Positions 1 through 8,389 of a DNA stretch of 36,358 nt are shown here, piece by piece. A model generated the notes under the pieces. The model saw only the letters and a program-made list of their open reading frames with translations, did no database searches and was not told where the DNA came from. The stretch lies in assembly GCA_030426285.1 (NCBI GenBank), contig JAUHYX010000003.1:1-36358 (forward strand), read 5' to 3'. The stretch is from a bacterium (GTDB lineage: Bacteria > Bacteroidota > Ignavibacteria > Kapaibacteriales > UBA7675). A program made the position numbers and the translations under genes. Position 1 is the first letter of the stretch; each line of letters begins with the position of its first letter.

Positions 1-2054
1 AAGGAGACAACAGGTTCTACTGATGTTGCAACGGTTTCGTCGATTTCCGGATGAATCATTTCGTATGCCTGAGCATCGTTTGCAACAACAATAGACGATG
101 TTGCTGATACATCTTGATATCCAGAATTAGTACGTGCGCGAATTCGTACGATTGCTTGTGTAGAACTCACGCCAGGAACCGTCCAGTCATACGAGCCAAG
201 ACCGTATGACACACTGTGTTTGATTGTAAACCAAGAAGCTCCGTTGTCAGGCGAATACTCCAACCTGATGTTGTTGACAAGTGCCGCCGACCAGCTAATC
301 GTGGTAACCGAGCCAGCATAAAGTGTTTGAGGGGTTGTGAGCGATGTGAGACTGAGATATCCATTAACAGAATTCTCAGTATACAATTGGTGACTCTTTA
401 CATTGTTTTCCGGATTGTCGTCGCTGTCAACCACCAACTCCGCTTCTACGCTCCACGAAGCAGATGTCGAGAGTGAGAACGCGCTCATTGCAATTCGCTG
501 TACAGCTCCCGGCTGCAAATGCACAGAGTCTGAGTCTGTGTATGCCAAATCGCCGTTATCGTCATATACGCTCAATGTGAGCAACCCTTCGTTGAAGTCT
601 GTACCGTTGTTGCTCACGGTCACGAGCGGAGTCATAGAAGTATTGCGTTTGTACAATCCGCCTGGGGCAGGAGTTTCAATATCTTGCACGACTACGTCAT
701 CATCAAACACACCGCGTTCTTCGTAAACACAAGAGGCCGATTCCATCTGATTGCGGATATGTGTAGCAACCACCGGATGCATTTTTAACATCTTGCCGGT
801 AGATCTCAAATGACAATAGGACATGGTTGTACCCAAAACAGCAGTATAACCGCTAAAGCAGCCGCCTTCAGCAGTATAACATGAATCGATGGCAGGCGAC
901 CAATTGCAATTGTGCGTGTGGCGCGATCCCAGATTGTGCCCGGTTTCATGAGCACACACGTCAATGTCCCATGCATAGCCACTGACAGGAAAATTTTGAT
1001 TCGAATGCACTCCTGAAACAGCGAATCCATATCCACTTATTTTACTGCCGCATGCAACAGTTGAGCCGCCACCACCAATCCATGCAATGCCGCCAATGCC
1101 ACTTACTCCCGACAACAAATGCACAAGGGCTCGATCGCGGTCTTGCTCATTGGTATTCCAATAACTGCGAACATCACTAAGCATTGTGCTGATATCAGAA
1201 TTGTGAAATGGGTCAGAAGACGTCCAAATTCTGACAAATGGGACATGTATTTCTATGTTTACATCGCGCTTGTATAGCGTACTTACGGCTCCAAAAAGTG
1301 CTTGGGCATAGAGGACACTTCTTGTTAGATCTGAACCATTGTCACCGTAGTAGTACGTATCGCCTTCGATAGCTACGTCAACAACCAATGTTTCAGTTGT
1401 CTGAATTGCGTCCACCTGAAGACTCTTACGAGCTTGCATTGCACGCGTGGCAAACAGTTCGTCACCACTGTGATATTCCGGCAACTCCTCGGCTCGGCAC
1501 AAATCTTCATCTGTTGAAGGTTGCGATTCTTCCATCCGTATGTGAGTAATTCCAAACTCATCAAGTACGGGCGAAAGCGAATACCGTACCGGTACGCCGT
1601 CCTCTTGAACTTCAATCACGCCGGTGATGAATTCAGGGTGAATGGCCAGAACAACGGTGCTACCATTGCGCCCCATCACTGAACCGCGAAACATTTTTGC
1701 TCGTTCAGGAAAAAACGGGGTTTCGCCAGACACGCTCTGCGCTACAAACTCAGTGGTTTGGGTAAATACGTCAAAGTGCTCGAGTAGACACTCAAAGCGT
1801 ACTCCGTTGCCCGCGAGGGTGATGTTGAGTCGCTCGCCCAACTGAAAATCACGATGATAATACTCCAATATCTCTGCCACAGGAATATCTGAGTCTGGTG
1901 TTCTCAACCACGGCTGAGCTGCTTGTGAACCATAAGACTTCACGCCAACATCGGCCGCCGCTGCTCGTAAATTGGGCAGTTGTCCGTACATTTGTGGCGT
2001 ACAGAGTATAGCTAGTAGCAAGATCATTGATACGTGAAGTAACCGCAGCTTCAT
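1..2054 (-). CDS. Secreted metzincin zinc metallopeptidase, M12B/reprolysin-like (C-terminus truncated by left window edge)
   Basis: Open minus-strand frame from ATG at 2054 to the edge, absent from the ORF track because it has no stop in the window. Signal peptide MKLRLLHVSMILLLAILCTPQMYG; HExxHxxGxxH motif DVCAHETGHNLGSRHTHNCNW (~900-962) and a Met-turn TTMSYCH (~815-835). Downstream Ig/CARDB-like sequence. Confidence 0.88.
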   Translation of the reverse strand, partial: MKLRLLHVSMILLLAILCTPQMYGQLPNLRAAAADVGVKSYGSQAAQPWLRTPDSDIPVAEILEYYHRDFQLGERLNITLAGNGVRFECLLEHFDVFTQTTEFVAQSVSGETPFFPERAKMFRGSVMGRNGSTVVLAIHPEFITGVIEVQEDGVPVRYSLSPVLDEFGITHIRMEESQPSTDEDLCRAEELPEYHSGDELFATRAMQARKSLQVDAIQTTETLVVDVAIEGDTYYYGDNGSDLTRSVLYAQALFGAVSTLYKRDVNIEIHVPFVRIWTSSDPFHNSDISTMLSDVRSYWNTNEQDRDRALVHLLSGVSGIGGIAWIGGGGSTVACGSKISGYGFAVSGVHSNQNFPVSGYAWDIDVCAHETGHNLGSRHTHNCNWSPAIDSCYTAEGGCFSGYTAVLGTTMSYCHLRSTGKMLKMHPVVATHIRNQMESASCVYEERGVFDDDVVVQDIETPAPGGLYKRNTSMTPLVTVSNNGTDFNEGLLTLSVYDDNGDLAYTDSDSVHLQPGAVQRIAMSAFSLSTSASWSVEAELVVDSDDNPENNVKSHQLYTENSVNGYLSLTSLTTPQTLYAGSVTTISWSAALVNNIRLEYSPDNGASWFTIKHSVSYGLGSYDWTVPGVSSTQAIVRIRARTNSGYQDVSATSSIVVANDAQAYEMIHPEIDETVATSVEPVVS

Positions 2055-2198
2055 TTTCGAATATCCTTCAAGGTGGCTCGTCTATATGTACATGGTGAAA
2101 TTTCACCCAAAACGCAAACTATCACTGTTCTCTGAAACTTCTATTGTGCCGAGTTGCATTGGCGAAGTTTCTTTTGTTCTACTTTCAGAAATCGAAAC

Positions 2199-3227
2199 AT
2201 GCTTGTCACCCAGCGCGACTATTCTCTAAAAAAACACAATACCTTTGGTATAGATTGTACCTGTGCAGAGTTTGTCATAGCAGAGCATGAGTCGGAATGG
2301 GCGGAAATTGTAGACAGAAGTTCTGAATACGAGCGGCCCCTTCTTGTTTTGGGCGAGGGCAGCAATGTACTTTTTGGTACGCACTACAATGGCGTTGTAG
2401 CGCAACACGGGCCAGGCGATGTTGAGATTTCGGATATCGATGACCACATTTCTCATGTCACAGCTGGAGCCGGTGCAAACTGGCATAGTTTGGTTCAATA
2501 TTGCGTAGTCAGCAAGCTTGGTGGCATTGAGAATTTGGCTCTGATTCCTGGTTCTGTCGGCGCCGCACCGGTACAGAACATCGGAGCGTATGGTGTAGAA
2601 TTGTGCGACGTGTTGGTTTCGGTGCGCGGTTATGACATTCCATCTGGTGACATGTGTGAGTTGCAAGCCAGTGAGTGCAACTTTGGTTATCGCGACAGTA
2701 TTTTCAAACGCGAATTGGCTGGCAAATTCATTATAACGTCGGTCACATTGCGGTTGCAGAAACACAGTAGCCCGAACATCAGCTATGGTGCCCTCAGAGC
2801 GCAAATTGAATCGTTACACCCCGAAAAACCAATCGATATTGCCGCGGTCTATGACGCTGTTTGTGCCGTGAGAATCAGCAAACTACCAGTGCCAAGTCTC
2901 GTCGGAAATGCCGGTAGTTTTTTCAAGAATCCCATCGTTGAACTCGATGTGCTCAAACGCTTGCAAACAAAGCATAACACTGTACCCAACTACCCCATTT
3001 CAGAATCTCATGTAAAAATTCCAGCCGGTTGGCTTATTGACCAAGCTGGTTGGAAGTCATACCGCAAAGGCGATGCCGGCGTTTGGCCGCACCAAGCCTT
3101 GGTACTTGTCAATTACGGCAGCGCTACTGGTGCTGAGATTGATGCACTAGCCAACGACATAGTTGCCGATGTATCGCACAAGTTTGACATTGCGCTAGAA
3201 CGAGAGGTCCGCAACGAAGTTCGTTAG
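2199..3227 (+). CDS. murB: UDP-N-acetylmuramate dehydrogenase (UDP-N-acetylenolpyruvoylglucosamine reductase)
   Basis: ORF 2154..3227; internal start MLVTQRDYSLKKHNTFGI preferred. Motifs LGEGSNVLF, GIENLALIPGSVGAAPVQNIGAYG, GNAGSFFKNP, IPAGWLIDQAGWK. Confidence 0.95.
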   Translation: MLVTQRDYSLKKHNTFGIDCTCAEFVIAEHESEWAEIVDRSSEYERPLLVLGEGSNVLFGTHYNGVVAQHGPGDVEISDIDDHISHVTAGAGANWHSLVQYCVVSKLGGIENLALIPGSVGAAPVQNIGAYGVELCDVLVSVRGYDIPSGDMCELQASECNFGYRDSIFKRELAGKFIITSVTLRLQKHSSPNISYGALRAQIESLHPEKPIDIAAVYDAVCAVRISKLPVPSLVGNAGSFFKNPIVELDVLKRLQTKHNTVPNYPISESHVKIPAGWLIDQAGWKSYRKGDAGVWPHQALVLVNYGSATGAEIDALANDIVADVSHKFDIALEREVRNEVR

Positions 3228-3251
3228 AGCAGTTGCCTGTTCCCAACTGGT

Positions 3252-3959
3252 TTACTTGGAATCTTTGCTTGACTTGCTGCGAATTTTCAGGTTGAGCATT
3301 TCTACGAACAAACTGAACGCCATCGCGAAATACACATATCCTTTTGGTACATGAATCTGCACAGATTCAACAACCAGCAGCAATCCGATCATCAACAAAA
3401 ATGATAGAGCCAACATTTTCATGGTTGGATGCTTTTCGATGAATTCACTCACCGATTTAGCAAATACGACCATGACAATCATAGCCAACACTACTGCTAC
3501 CACCATGACGGTTAAGTTGTCTACCAATCCGATTGCAGTAATGACACTGTCGAGAGAAAACACGAGGTCGAGTACGGCAATCTGTCCAATAATGGCACCA
3601 AACGACACCACTTTCGATTTCGTGCGCTGCTCATCGTCGCCTTCAATTTTGTGGTGAATCTCAAGCGTACTTTTCCCGATCAAAAACAGTCCACCACCCA
3701 ACAGAATAAGGTCGCGCCCAGCAAAGCCCATATCAAACACAGTAAACAGAGGTTCGGTGAGACCAATGAGCCAAGAGAGTGCGGCAAGCAAGCCGACACG
3801 TAGCAACAGAGCCACTCCTAAACCAATGCGACGTGCCTTTTCACGACTCTCTTCGGGAAGCCTTCCTACCAGAATTGAGATGAATACAATGTTGTCTATC
3901 CCCAGCACAATTTCCATGGCGGTGAGCGTGAGTAGACTAATAAGTAATTCTGATTCCAT
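3252..3959 (-). CDS. TerC family integral membrane protein
   Basis: LTAMEIVLGIDNIVFISILVGRLP and VLDLVFSLDSVITAIGLVDN motifs typical of TerC; multiple hydrophobic helices. Confidence 0.9.
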   Translation of the reverse strand: MESELLISLLTLTAMEIVLGIDNIVFISILVGRLPEESREKARRIGLGVALLLRVGLLAALSWLIGLTEPLFTVFDMGFAGRDLILLGGGLFLIGKSTLEIHHKIEGDDEQRTKSKVVSFGAIIGQIAVLDLVFSLDSVITAIGLVDNLTVMVVAVVLAMIVMVVFAKSVSEFIEKHPTMKMLALSFLLMIGLLLVVESVQIHVPKGYVYFAMAFSLFVEMLNLKIRSKSSKDSK

Positions 3960-3963
3960 CCTG

Positions 3964-6129
3964 CTATCTCAAATACAATGTCACTGTTCCAGTAGTACCG
4001 CGCGGCCATTCGGCGCGACGCACAAAGCCACTCCCAACCACTCTCGACGCATATCCGAGCTCGTGCACAATACGCATAGCGTAGCGCGAACTCATGCCTC
4101 GAACGTCGGGGTGACGATCGAATGATGTGGTGTGACCATCGCTGATCAGCACGCTGTCGCGCTGCTCTTGTGAGAGCGACACAACGCTACTCGTTACATG
4201 AGTTCCCTTGGCCAATCGCGTGCCAGGGGCAATCTTTTGAGAAACGATGTACCCTTCAGGCAAGCCAAGTGGTAGGCGCAATCCAATAGGCCCTAGGTTT
4301 TCACGAGCTTCCGCAACAGTCATACCGATAATTAGCGGCATTGTTGCAGAATCACCGTTCGAATTCTGAGATTCTTCACGTTGCGTTTTTCGGTCAATTG
4401 TCACACTTCCAGAAGCAGCCAAGCGACGCGCAATTTTTCCAAATATTGGTGCGGAAACAGCACCGCCATAAAACCCGCGTTTTGGTCTATCGAGCATCAC
4501 AACCATCGCTATCTGCGGATTTTCCGCAGGAAAGAAGCCGGCAAACGACGAAGTATAGTATCCGCGTGCATACTTTCCATCTACAAGTTGTTGAGCCGTT
4601 CCAGTTTTGCCCGCAATGTGCATGCCCTGCACAGCGGCCATTGTTCCAGTTCCGTCTTTCACCACCTGTACAAGCATCGAAGTAACTGAGTCACATGTCG
4701 ACTTCGAGACAACTCTGCGAATTTGCTGTGGCGAAACTTCTCGCATGTCGCCGTCATCCGACACTGCTTTGATGATATACGGCTTCATCACTAATCCACC
4801 ATTGGCGATAGCGGCGTATGCACTTGTAAGTTGTAGCGCTGTTACGGCCAATTGATACCCATGTGCCATATACATTTTTGTTGTCTTGTCGTACTGGCGT
4901 GGCTTCTTGACAATGCCGCGCACTTCACCCGGAAGGTCAACTCCGGAGTATATCCCAAAACCAAAGTCGCGGACATACTTGTAAAACTTCATGTCTGAGA
5001 ATTGTTGTGACTGCGTTGCGAACACGACATTCGACGACTGTACAAGCGCATCTCGGAATGTTGCAGAATCAATGGGGTGATCGTCTTCAATCGTCACATC
5101 GCCATACTCATACTTTCCGCCATACGTTTCAACAGTGTCTGATGGCGTGAGCAATCCTTCCTCCAACAACATTGCGGCCATGATAGTCTTGAACGTAGAA
5201 CCAGGCTCATACATGTCATTTATGGCTCGGTTGCGCATCTGCTCGTTAGTGGCTTCGGTAAAATTGTTCGGATCAAAGCCCGGATATGAAGCGATTGCTA
5301 GGATTTCTCCAGTGTTTGGCTGCAATGCAACCACAGTTCCTGACAACGCGCCACTTGCGCCAATTCCGGCCAACAACTCACTTTCAACAATGCCCTGCAT
5401 GCTCATATCCAATGTCAGCTGAATATCGCGGCCATTGCGAGGTTGAATGAGAGGTGCGTCTGAGGTTGGACGCAGTTTTCCGCGACCGTCGCGCTGCAAA
5501 ATTGTATACCCGGGAGCGCCTTTGAGCAGCGTATCGGCTTCCAACTCTAACCCCGAAACACCGCGATTATCGATGTCAGTGAAGCCAACAACTTGGGCAG
5601 CGCGGTGTTGGTGGGCGTATGTGCGACGCTTTTCCCACGTGCGGATGAGTCCTTCATCCTTCATATCTGCCAACGGCGAGAGATGCACTTCGTCGAGAGC
5701 GCGCTCAAGCCATACAAATGAACCAGTAGAGCGTTGAATTTTCTGCGTGTACACAGAGTCCGGCTTGCCCGTGATCGCGCTGAGTTGACGTGCTATCGAA
5801 TCGGGATATTCGACCATGTTGGGATCAACGGCAATGGACATGCGAGAGATAGTCAGTGCGATGCTGTTGCCGTTGCGATCAAGCATTCTGCCTCGATCAG
5901 GAGCGAGTCGTACTTTTTGTTCATACTGCCGGCGTCCCGCCGCACGGTGCTCATCGGCACTGAGGATCTGCAGGTCAAACAAGCGGTACACCAATGCACA
6001 AAGCATCAGCGAAAACACGACAAAGACCACGCGTAATTTGAGACGTCCCTTGACCGGTGCTGGTACTGGACGCATTTCTTCCATGGGGTCGGGATTGGGC
6101 AGGCCGCTATCGTCTAGCCCGTCATTCAT
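3964..6129 (-). CDS. ftsI: Penicillin-binding protein 2/3, FtsI-type transpeptidase with C-terminal PASTA domains
   Basis: ORF 3964..6159; start MNDGLDDSG at 6129 overlaps the preceding small gene. N-terminal TM, EPGSTFKTI (SxxK), QSSNV (SxN), GKTGTAQQ (KTG), PASTA-like MPLIIGMTVAEARENLGPIGL and HPDVRGMSSRYAMRIVHELGY. Confidence 0.92.
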   Translation of the reverse strand: MNDGLDDSGLPNPDPMEEMRPVPAPVKGRLKLRVVFVVFSLMLCALVYRLFDLQILSADEHRAAGRRQYEQKVRLAPDRGRMLDRNGNSIALTISRMSIAVDPNMVEYPDSIARQLSAITGKPDSVYTQKIQRSTGSFVWLERALDEVHLSPLADMKDEGLIRTWEKRRTYAHQHRAAQVVGFTDIDNRGVSGLELEADTLLKGAPGYTILQRDGRGKLRPTSDAPLIQPRNGRDIQLTLDMSMQGIVESELLAGIGASGALSGTVVALQPNTGEILAIASYPGFDPNNFTEATNEQMRNRAINDMYEPGSTFKTIMAAMLLEEGLLTPSDTVETYGGKYEYGDVTIEDDHPIDSATFRDALVQSSNVVFATQSQQFSDMKFYKYVRDFGFGIYSGVDLPGEVRGIVKKPRQYDKTTKMYMAHGYQLAVTALQLTSAYAAIANGGLVMKPYIIKAVSDDGDMREVSPQQIRRVVSKSTCDSVTSMLVQVVKDGTGTMAAVQGMHIAGKTGTAQQLVDGKYARGYYTSSFAGFFPAENPQIAMVVMLDRPKRGFYGGAVSAPIFGKIARRLAASGSVTIDRKTQREESQNSNGDSATMPLIIGMTVAEARENLGPIGLRLPLGLPEGYIVSQKIAPGTRLAKGTHVTSSVVSLSQEQRDSVLISDGHTTSFDRHPDVRGMSSRYAMRIVHELGYASRVVGSGFVRRAEWPRGTTGTVTLYLR

Positions 6130-6356
6130 CGGAAATGCGAATTCGCTGAGGAGGCACAACAGACTGCACGAGGCCTAAGTGTTTGCGAGCAAATGCGGCC
6201 ACGCGTTCGGGGGACTGCAACTGCAATAGCATTGCTGACAAAAAGAGCAATCATGCCAGCCGAAAAAATGATGAGACCTAGCATACTCCATCTGTTCAGA
6301 ACGGTGCGTTGGCGCCGCAATGGAGCGGGTTCAGAAATATGCGAAGGTTGATTCAT
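6122..6356 (-). CDS. ftsL: FtsL-like cell division protein, apparently split across two frames at a C5 run (see findings)
   Basis: Frame 1 (ORF 6126..6356) gives MNQPSHISEPAPLRRQRTVLNRWSMLGLIIFSAGMIALFVSNAIAV (cytosolic tail + TM). The +1 frame gives LQSPERVAAFARKHLGLVQSVVPPQRIRISDE* ending at 6122, resembling FtsL C-termini (SPERxxxxARxxLGL...IRI). Position directly upstream of ftsI supports the identity. Confidence 0.6.
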
Positions 6357-6367
6357 CAGAAGCGTAT

Positions 6368-7546
6368 TTACATGCCAAATGCTGAGTCGACAGCTTCAGG
6401 GGTTTCAATCCAGTCGGCAACAAAAATATTTGTAGCGCGAGTTGGAGTTCCAGACGCAACTCTATTCGAAGAGAACACGATTTTTGAGCCATCATACGAG
6501 AACATCGGGAATGCCGAGAAAACCGCATCCGAATTAGTCAGCTTTTCGAGCCCGGTGCCATCGAGGTTGATTCTAAAAATGTCGAAGAAACGACCGCCCT
6601 TTGCCATCCATTCGTGATTGGAGCAGAACAACAAGCTCTCTCCATCTGGATGCATAAACGGAGCCCAATTGGCGCCCGGCAGATCTGTTACTTGCACGAC
6701 ATTGCTGCCGTCGATATCCGCAACAAACACGTTCAGAGCTTTTGGCTCAACCAATCCTTCATCTAGGAGCTTTTTGTATTCAGTTGCTGCTTCGCCTTCT
6801 GGGCGCGAGGCACGCCAGATAATTTTTTTGCTGTCGCGCGAGAAAAACGCACCGCCATCATAGCCAAGCGTGTTGGTGAGTTGCAACAAATCTCCCGTTG
6901 CCATTTCATAGCGCCACAATTCTAAGTCGCCCGAGCGCGTACTCGTGAAAATAAGGTATTTACCATCTGGAGAAACAGTGGCTTCCGCATCGTAACCTGG
7001 TCCACCAATAAGAACTTCGCGGTTGTTGCCATCGGCGTCAGACACATAAATATCATACGAATCGAAAATAGGCCACACGTATCGCTGCATGTTGTGATCG
7101 TGAGTTGGACATGCATCGCCACCGCTTTCAGTTGAGCCAAACACAACACGTCCATCTGCCAAGAAATAGCTACATGTTGTGCGCCCGAGGTTTGGCGAAA
7201 TCTGCTTGTACTTCACACCGGGTTCAACATCGGTTCCATCGGCATTCATCACATAGATTTGGTCGCAGCCTTTGTCGTTGATTTCGGACCAGTCGCTCTG
7301 AAACACCAATTGTTTGTCGTCGAAGCTCCAATACGCCTCGGCATTGTTACCGCCAAATGTCAATTGCTTCACATTTCTAAAATGCAGTTCACCCGGCAAA
7401 CGCAAAGAATCAGTTGAAGGATCATAGGATTGTTCCATTACCTCCTGTTCTGCCGGTTCGTCGAAAGACGGTTTCTCTTCTGTTGGTGAGCACGAGAGAA
7501 CCAATCCCATGGTACCGAGAGTCAAAAGGGATGAAAGAGTACGCAT
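6368..7546 (-). CDS. PD40/TolB-like beta-propeller lipoprotein
   Basis: ORF 6368..7591; internal start MRTLSSLLTLGTMGLVLSCSPTEE with lipobox LVLSC. Repeats such as PDGKYLIFTSTRSGDLELWRYEMATGDLLQLTN, FSRDSKKIIWRASRPEG, YDGSKIVFSSNR. Confidence 0.88.
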   Translation of the reverse strand: MRTLSSLLTLGTMGLVLSCSPTEEKPSFDEPAEQEVMEQSYDPSTDSLRLPGELHFRNVKQLTFGGNNAEAYWSFDDKQLVFQSDWSEINDKGCDQIYVMNADGTDVEPGVKYKQISPNLGRTTCSYFLADGRVVFGSTESGGDACPTHDHNMQRYVWPIFDSYDIYVSDADGNNREVLIGGPGYDAEATVSPDGKYLIFTSTRSGDLELWRYEMATGDLLQLTNTLGYDGGAFFSRDSKKIIWRASRPEGEAATEYKKLLDEGLVEPKALNVFVADIDGSNVVQVTDLPGANWAPFMHPDGESLLFCSNHEWMAKGGRFFDIFRINLDGTGLEKLTNSDAVFSAFPMFSYDGSKIVFSSNRVASGTPTRATNIFVADWIETPEAVDSAFGM

Positions 7547-7627
7547 AATCTGTCCGTAATAATGAAAAAAACGCAGTGATTCAGCACACACTACGCCGTT
7601 GAACGCGCACCTAATAGTCGGAAAGCC

Positions 7628-7999
7628 CTACAACAACTGCTCTCCGAGGCGCTTGCCAATCACCACCCCGACAAAGGCAGTAATAATGCTTCCACAAATA
7701 TACGCAGCAGCGAGGAAAATCTTTTTGTCTTCTAACAATGAGAGTGATTCGAGTGAGAACGTGGAAAACGTGGTAAATCCACCACAAAAGCCAACGACCA
7801 GAAACAGCCGCATGGTTTCGTGCTTTTGCGTCAACAAAAACACCCCCGCGAGCACACCAATCAGCAGCGACCCCACAGCATTAACTAGCAGTGTGGCAAG
7901 CGGAAATTTACCCACCTGAAGCGGCAACAAGAGATTCACCCCATAACGAGCAATCGAACCCAACCCACCGCCAAGAAATACGAACAACACATTCTTCAT
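7628..7999 (-). CDS. crcB: Fluoride efflux channel CrcB/FluC
   Basis: MKNVLFVFLGGGLGSIARYGVNLL, TLLVNAVGSLLIGVLAG, GFCGGFTTFSTFSLE are characteristic of CrcB. Confidence 0.95.
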   Translation of the reverse strand: MKNVLFVFLGGGLGSIARYGVNLLLPLQVGKFPLATLLVNAVGSLLIGVLAGVFLLTQKHETMRLFLVVGFCGGFTTFSTFSLESLSLLEDKKIFLAAAYICGSIITAFVGVVIGKRLGEQLL

Positions 8000-8138
8000 G
8001 GTTGCAATATGCAAAAGAATAGGCTGGCAATAAGACAGATATACTTGAAACTACTGGCTAAAGGCGAGGCAAACTAATGTCGGCATTGTCTGCTACGAAT
8101 ACGTTATTTCCACAACAGAATAAAACCAAGAACTTGCA

Positions 8139-8161
8139 TGACAAGTACTAGATTTTTGTCA
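8139..8161. repeat. Inverted repeat TGACAA-N11-TTGTCA in crcB/sppA intergenic region
   Basis: Read directly: TGACAAGTACTAGATTTTTGTCA. Confidence 0.5.
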
Positions 8162-8241
8162 GTGAAATGTATATTGGGCATAGAATAAGAAGGCGCCCAG
8201 CCGGTTATAGTCCGTAAGTTATTCCCGGCCGAACGCACATC

Positions 8242-8274
8242 AAAGGGAGATCCGAAAGGTTCTCCCTCTTTTTT
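8242..8274 (+). terminator. Rho-independent terminator upstream of sppA
   Basis: GGGAGA-TCCGAAAGGT-TCTCCC stem (inner CC-GAAA-GG), followed by TCTTTTTT. Confidence 0.75.
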
Positions 8275-8389
8275 GTTTAATCCAGTTAACTGTGATTAGT
8301 CACATTGAAACAAAACATCTGTTTTGGTAGTACGTTTGTTCATAATTGAACCGCTGGAAACTGTACAACGAGCGTTATAAGAGCATTAC

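Noticed and set aside
2226-2804. 192-aa minus-strand ORF opposite murB
   Set aside because: Shadow ORF antisense to a clear murB reading frame; composition not protein-like.
8000-8140. Fluoride riboswitch upstream of crcB
   Set aside because: I could not find the conserved fluoride-aptamer sequence pattern on the minus strand upstream of crcB.
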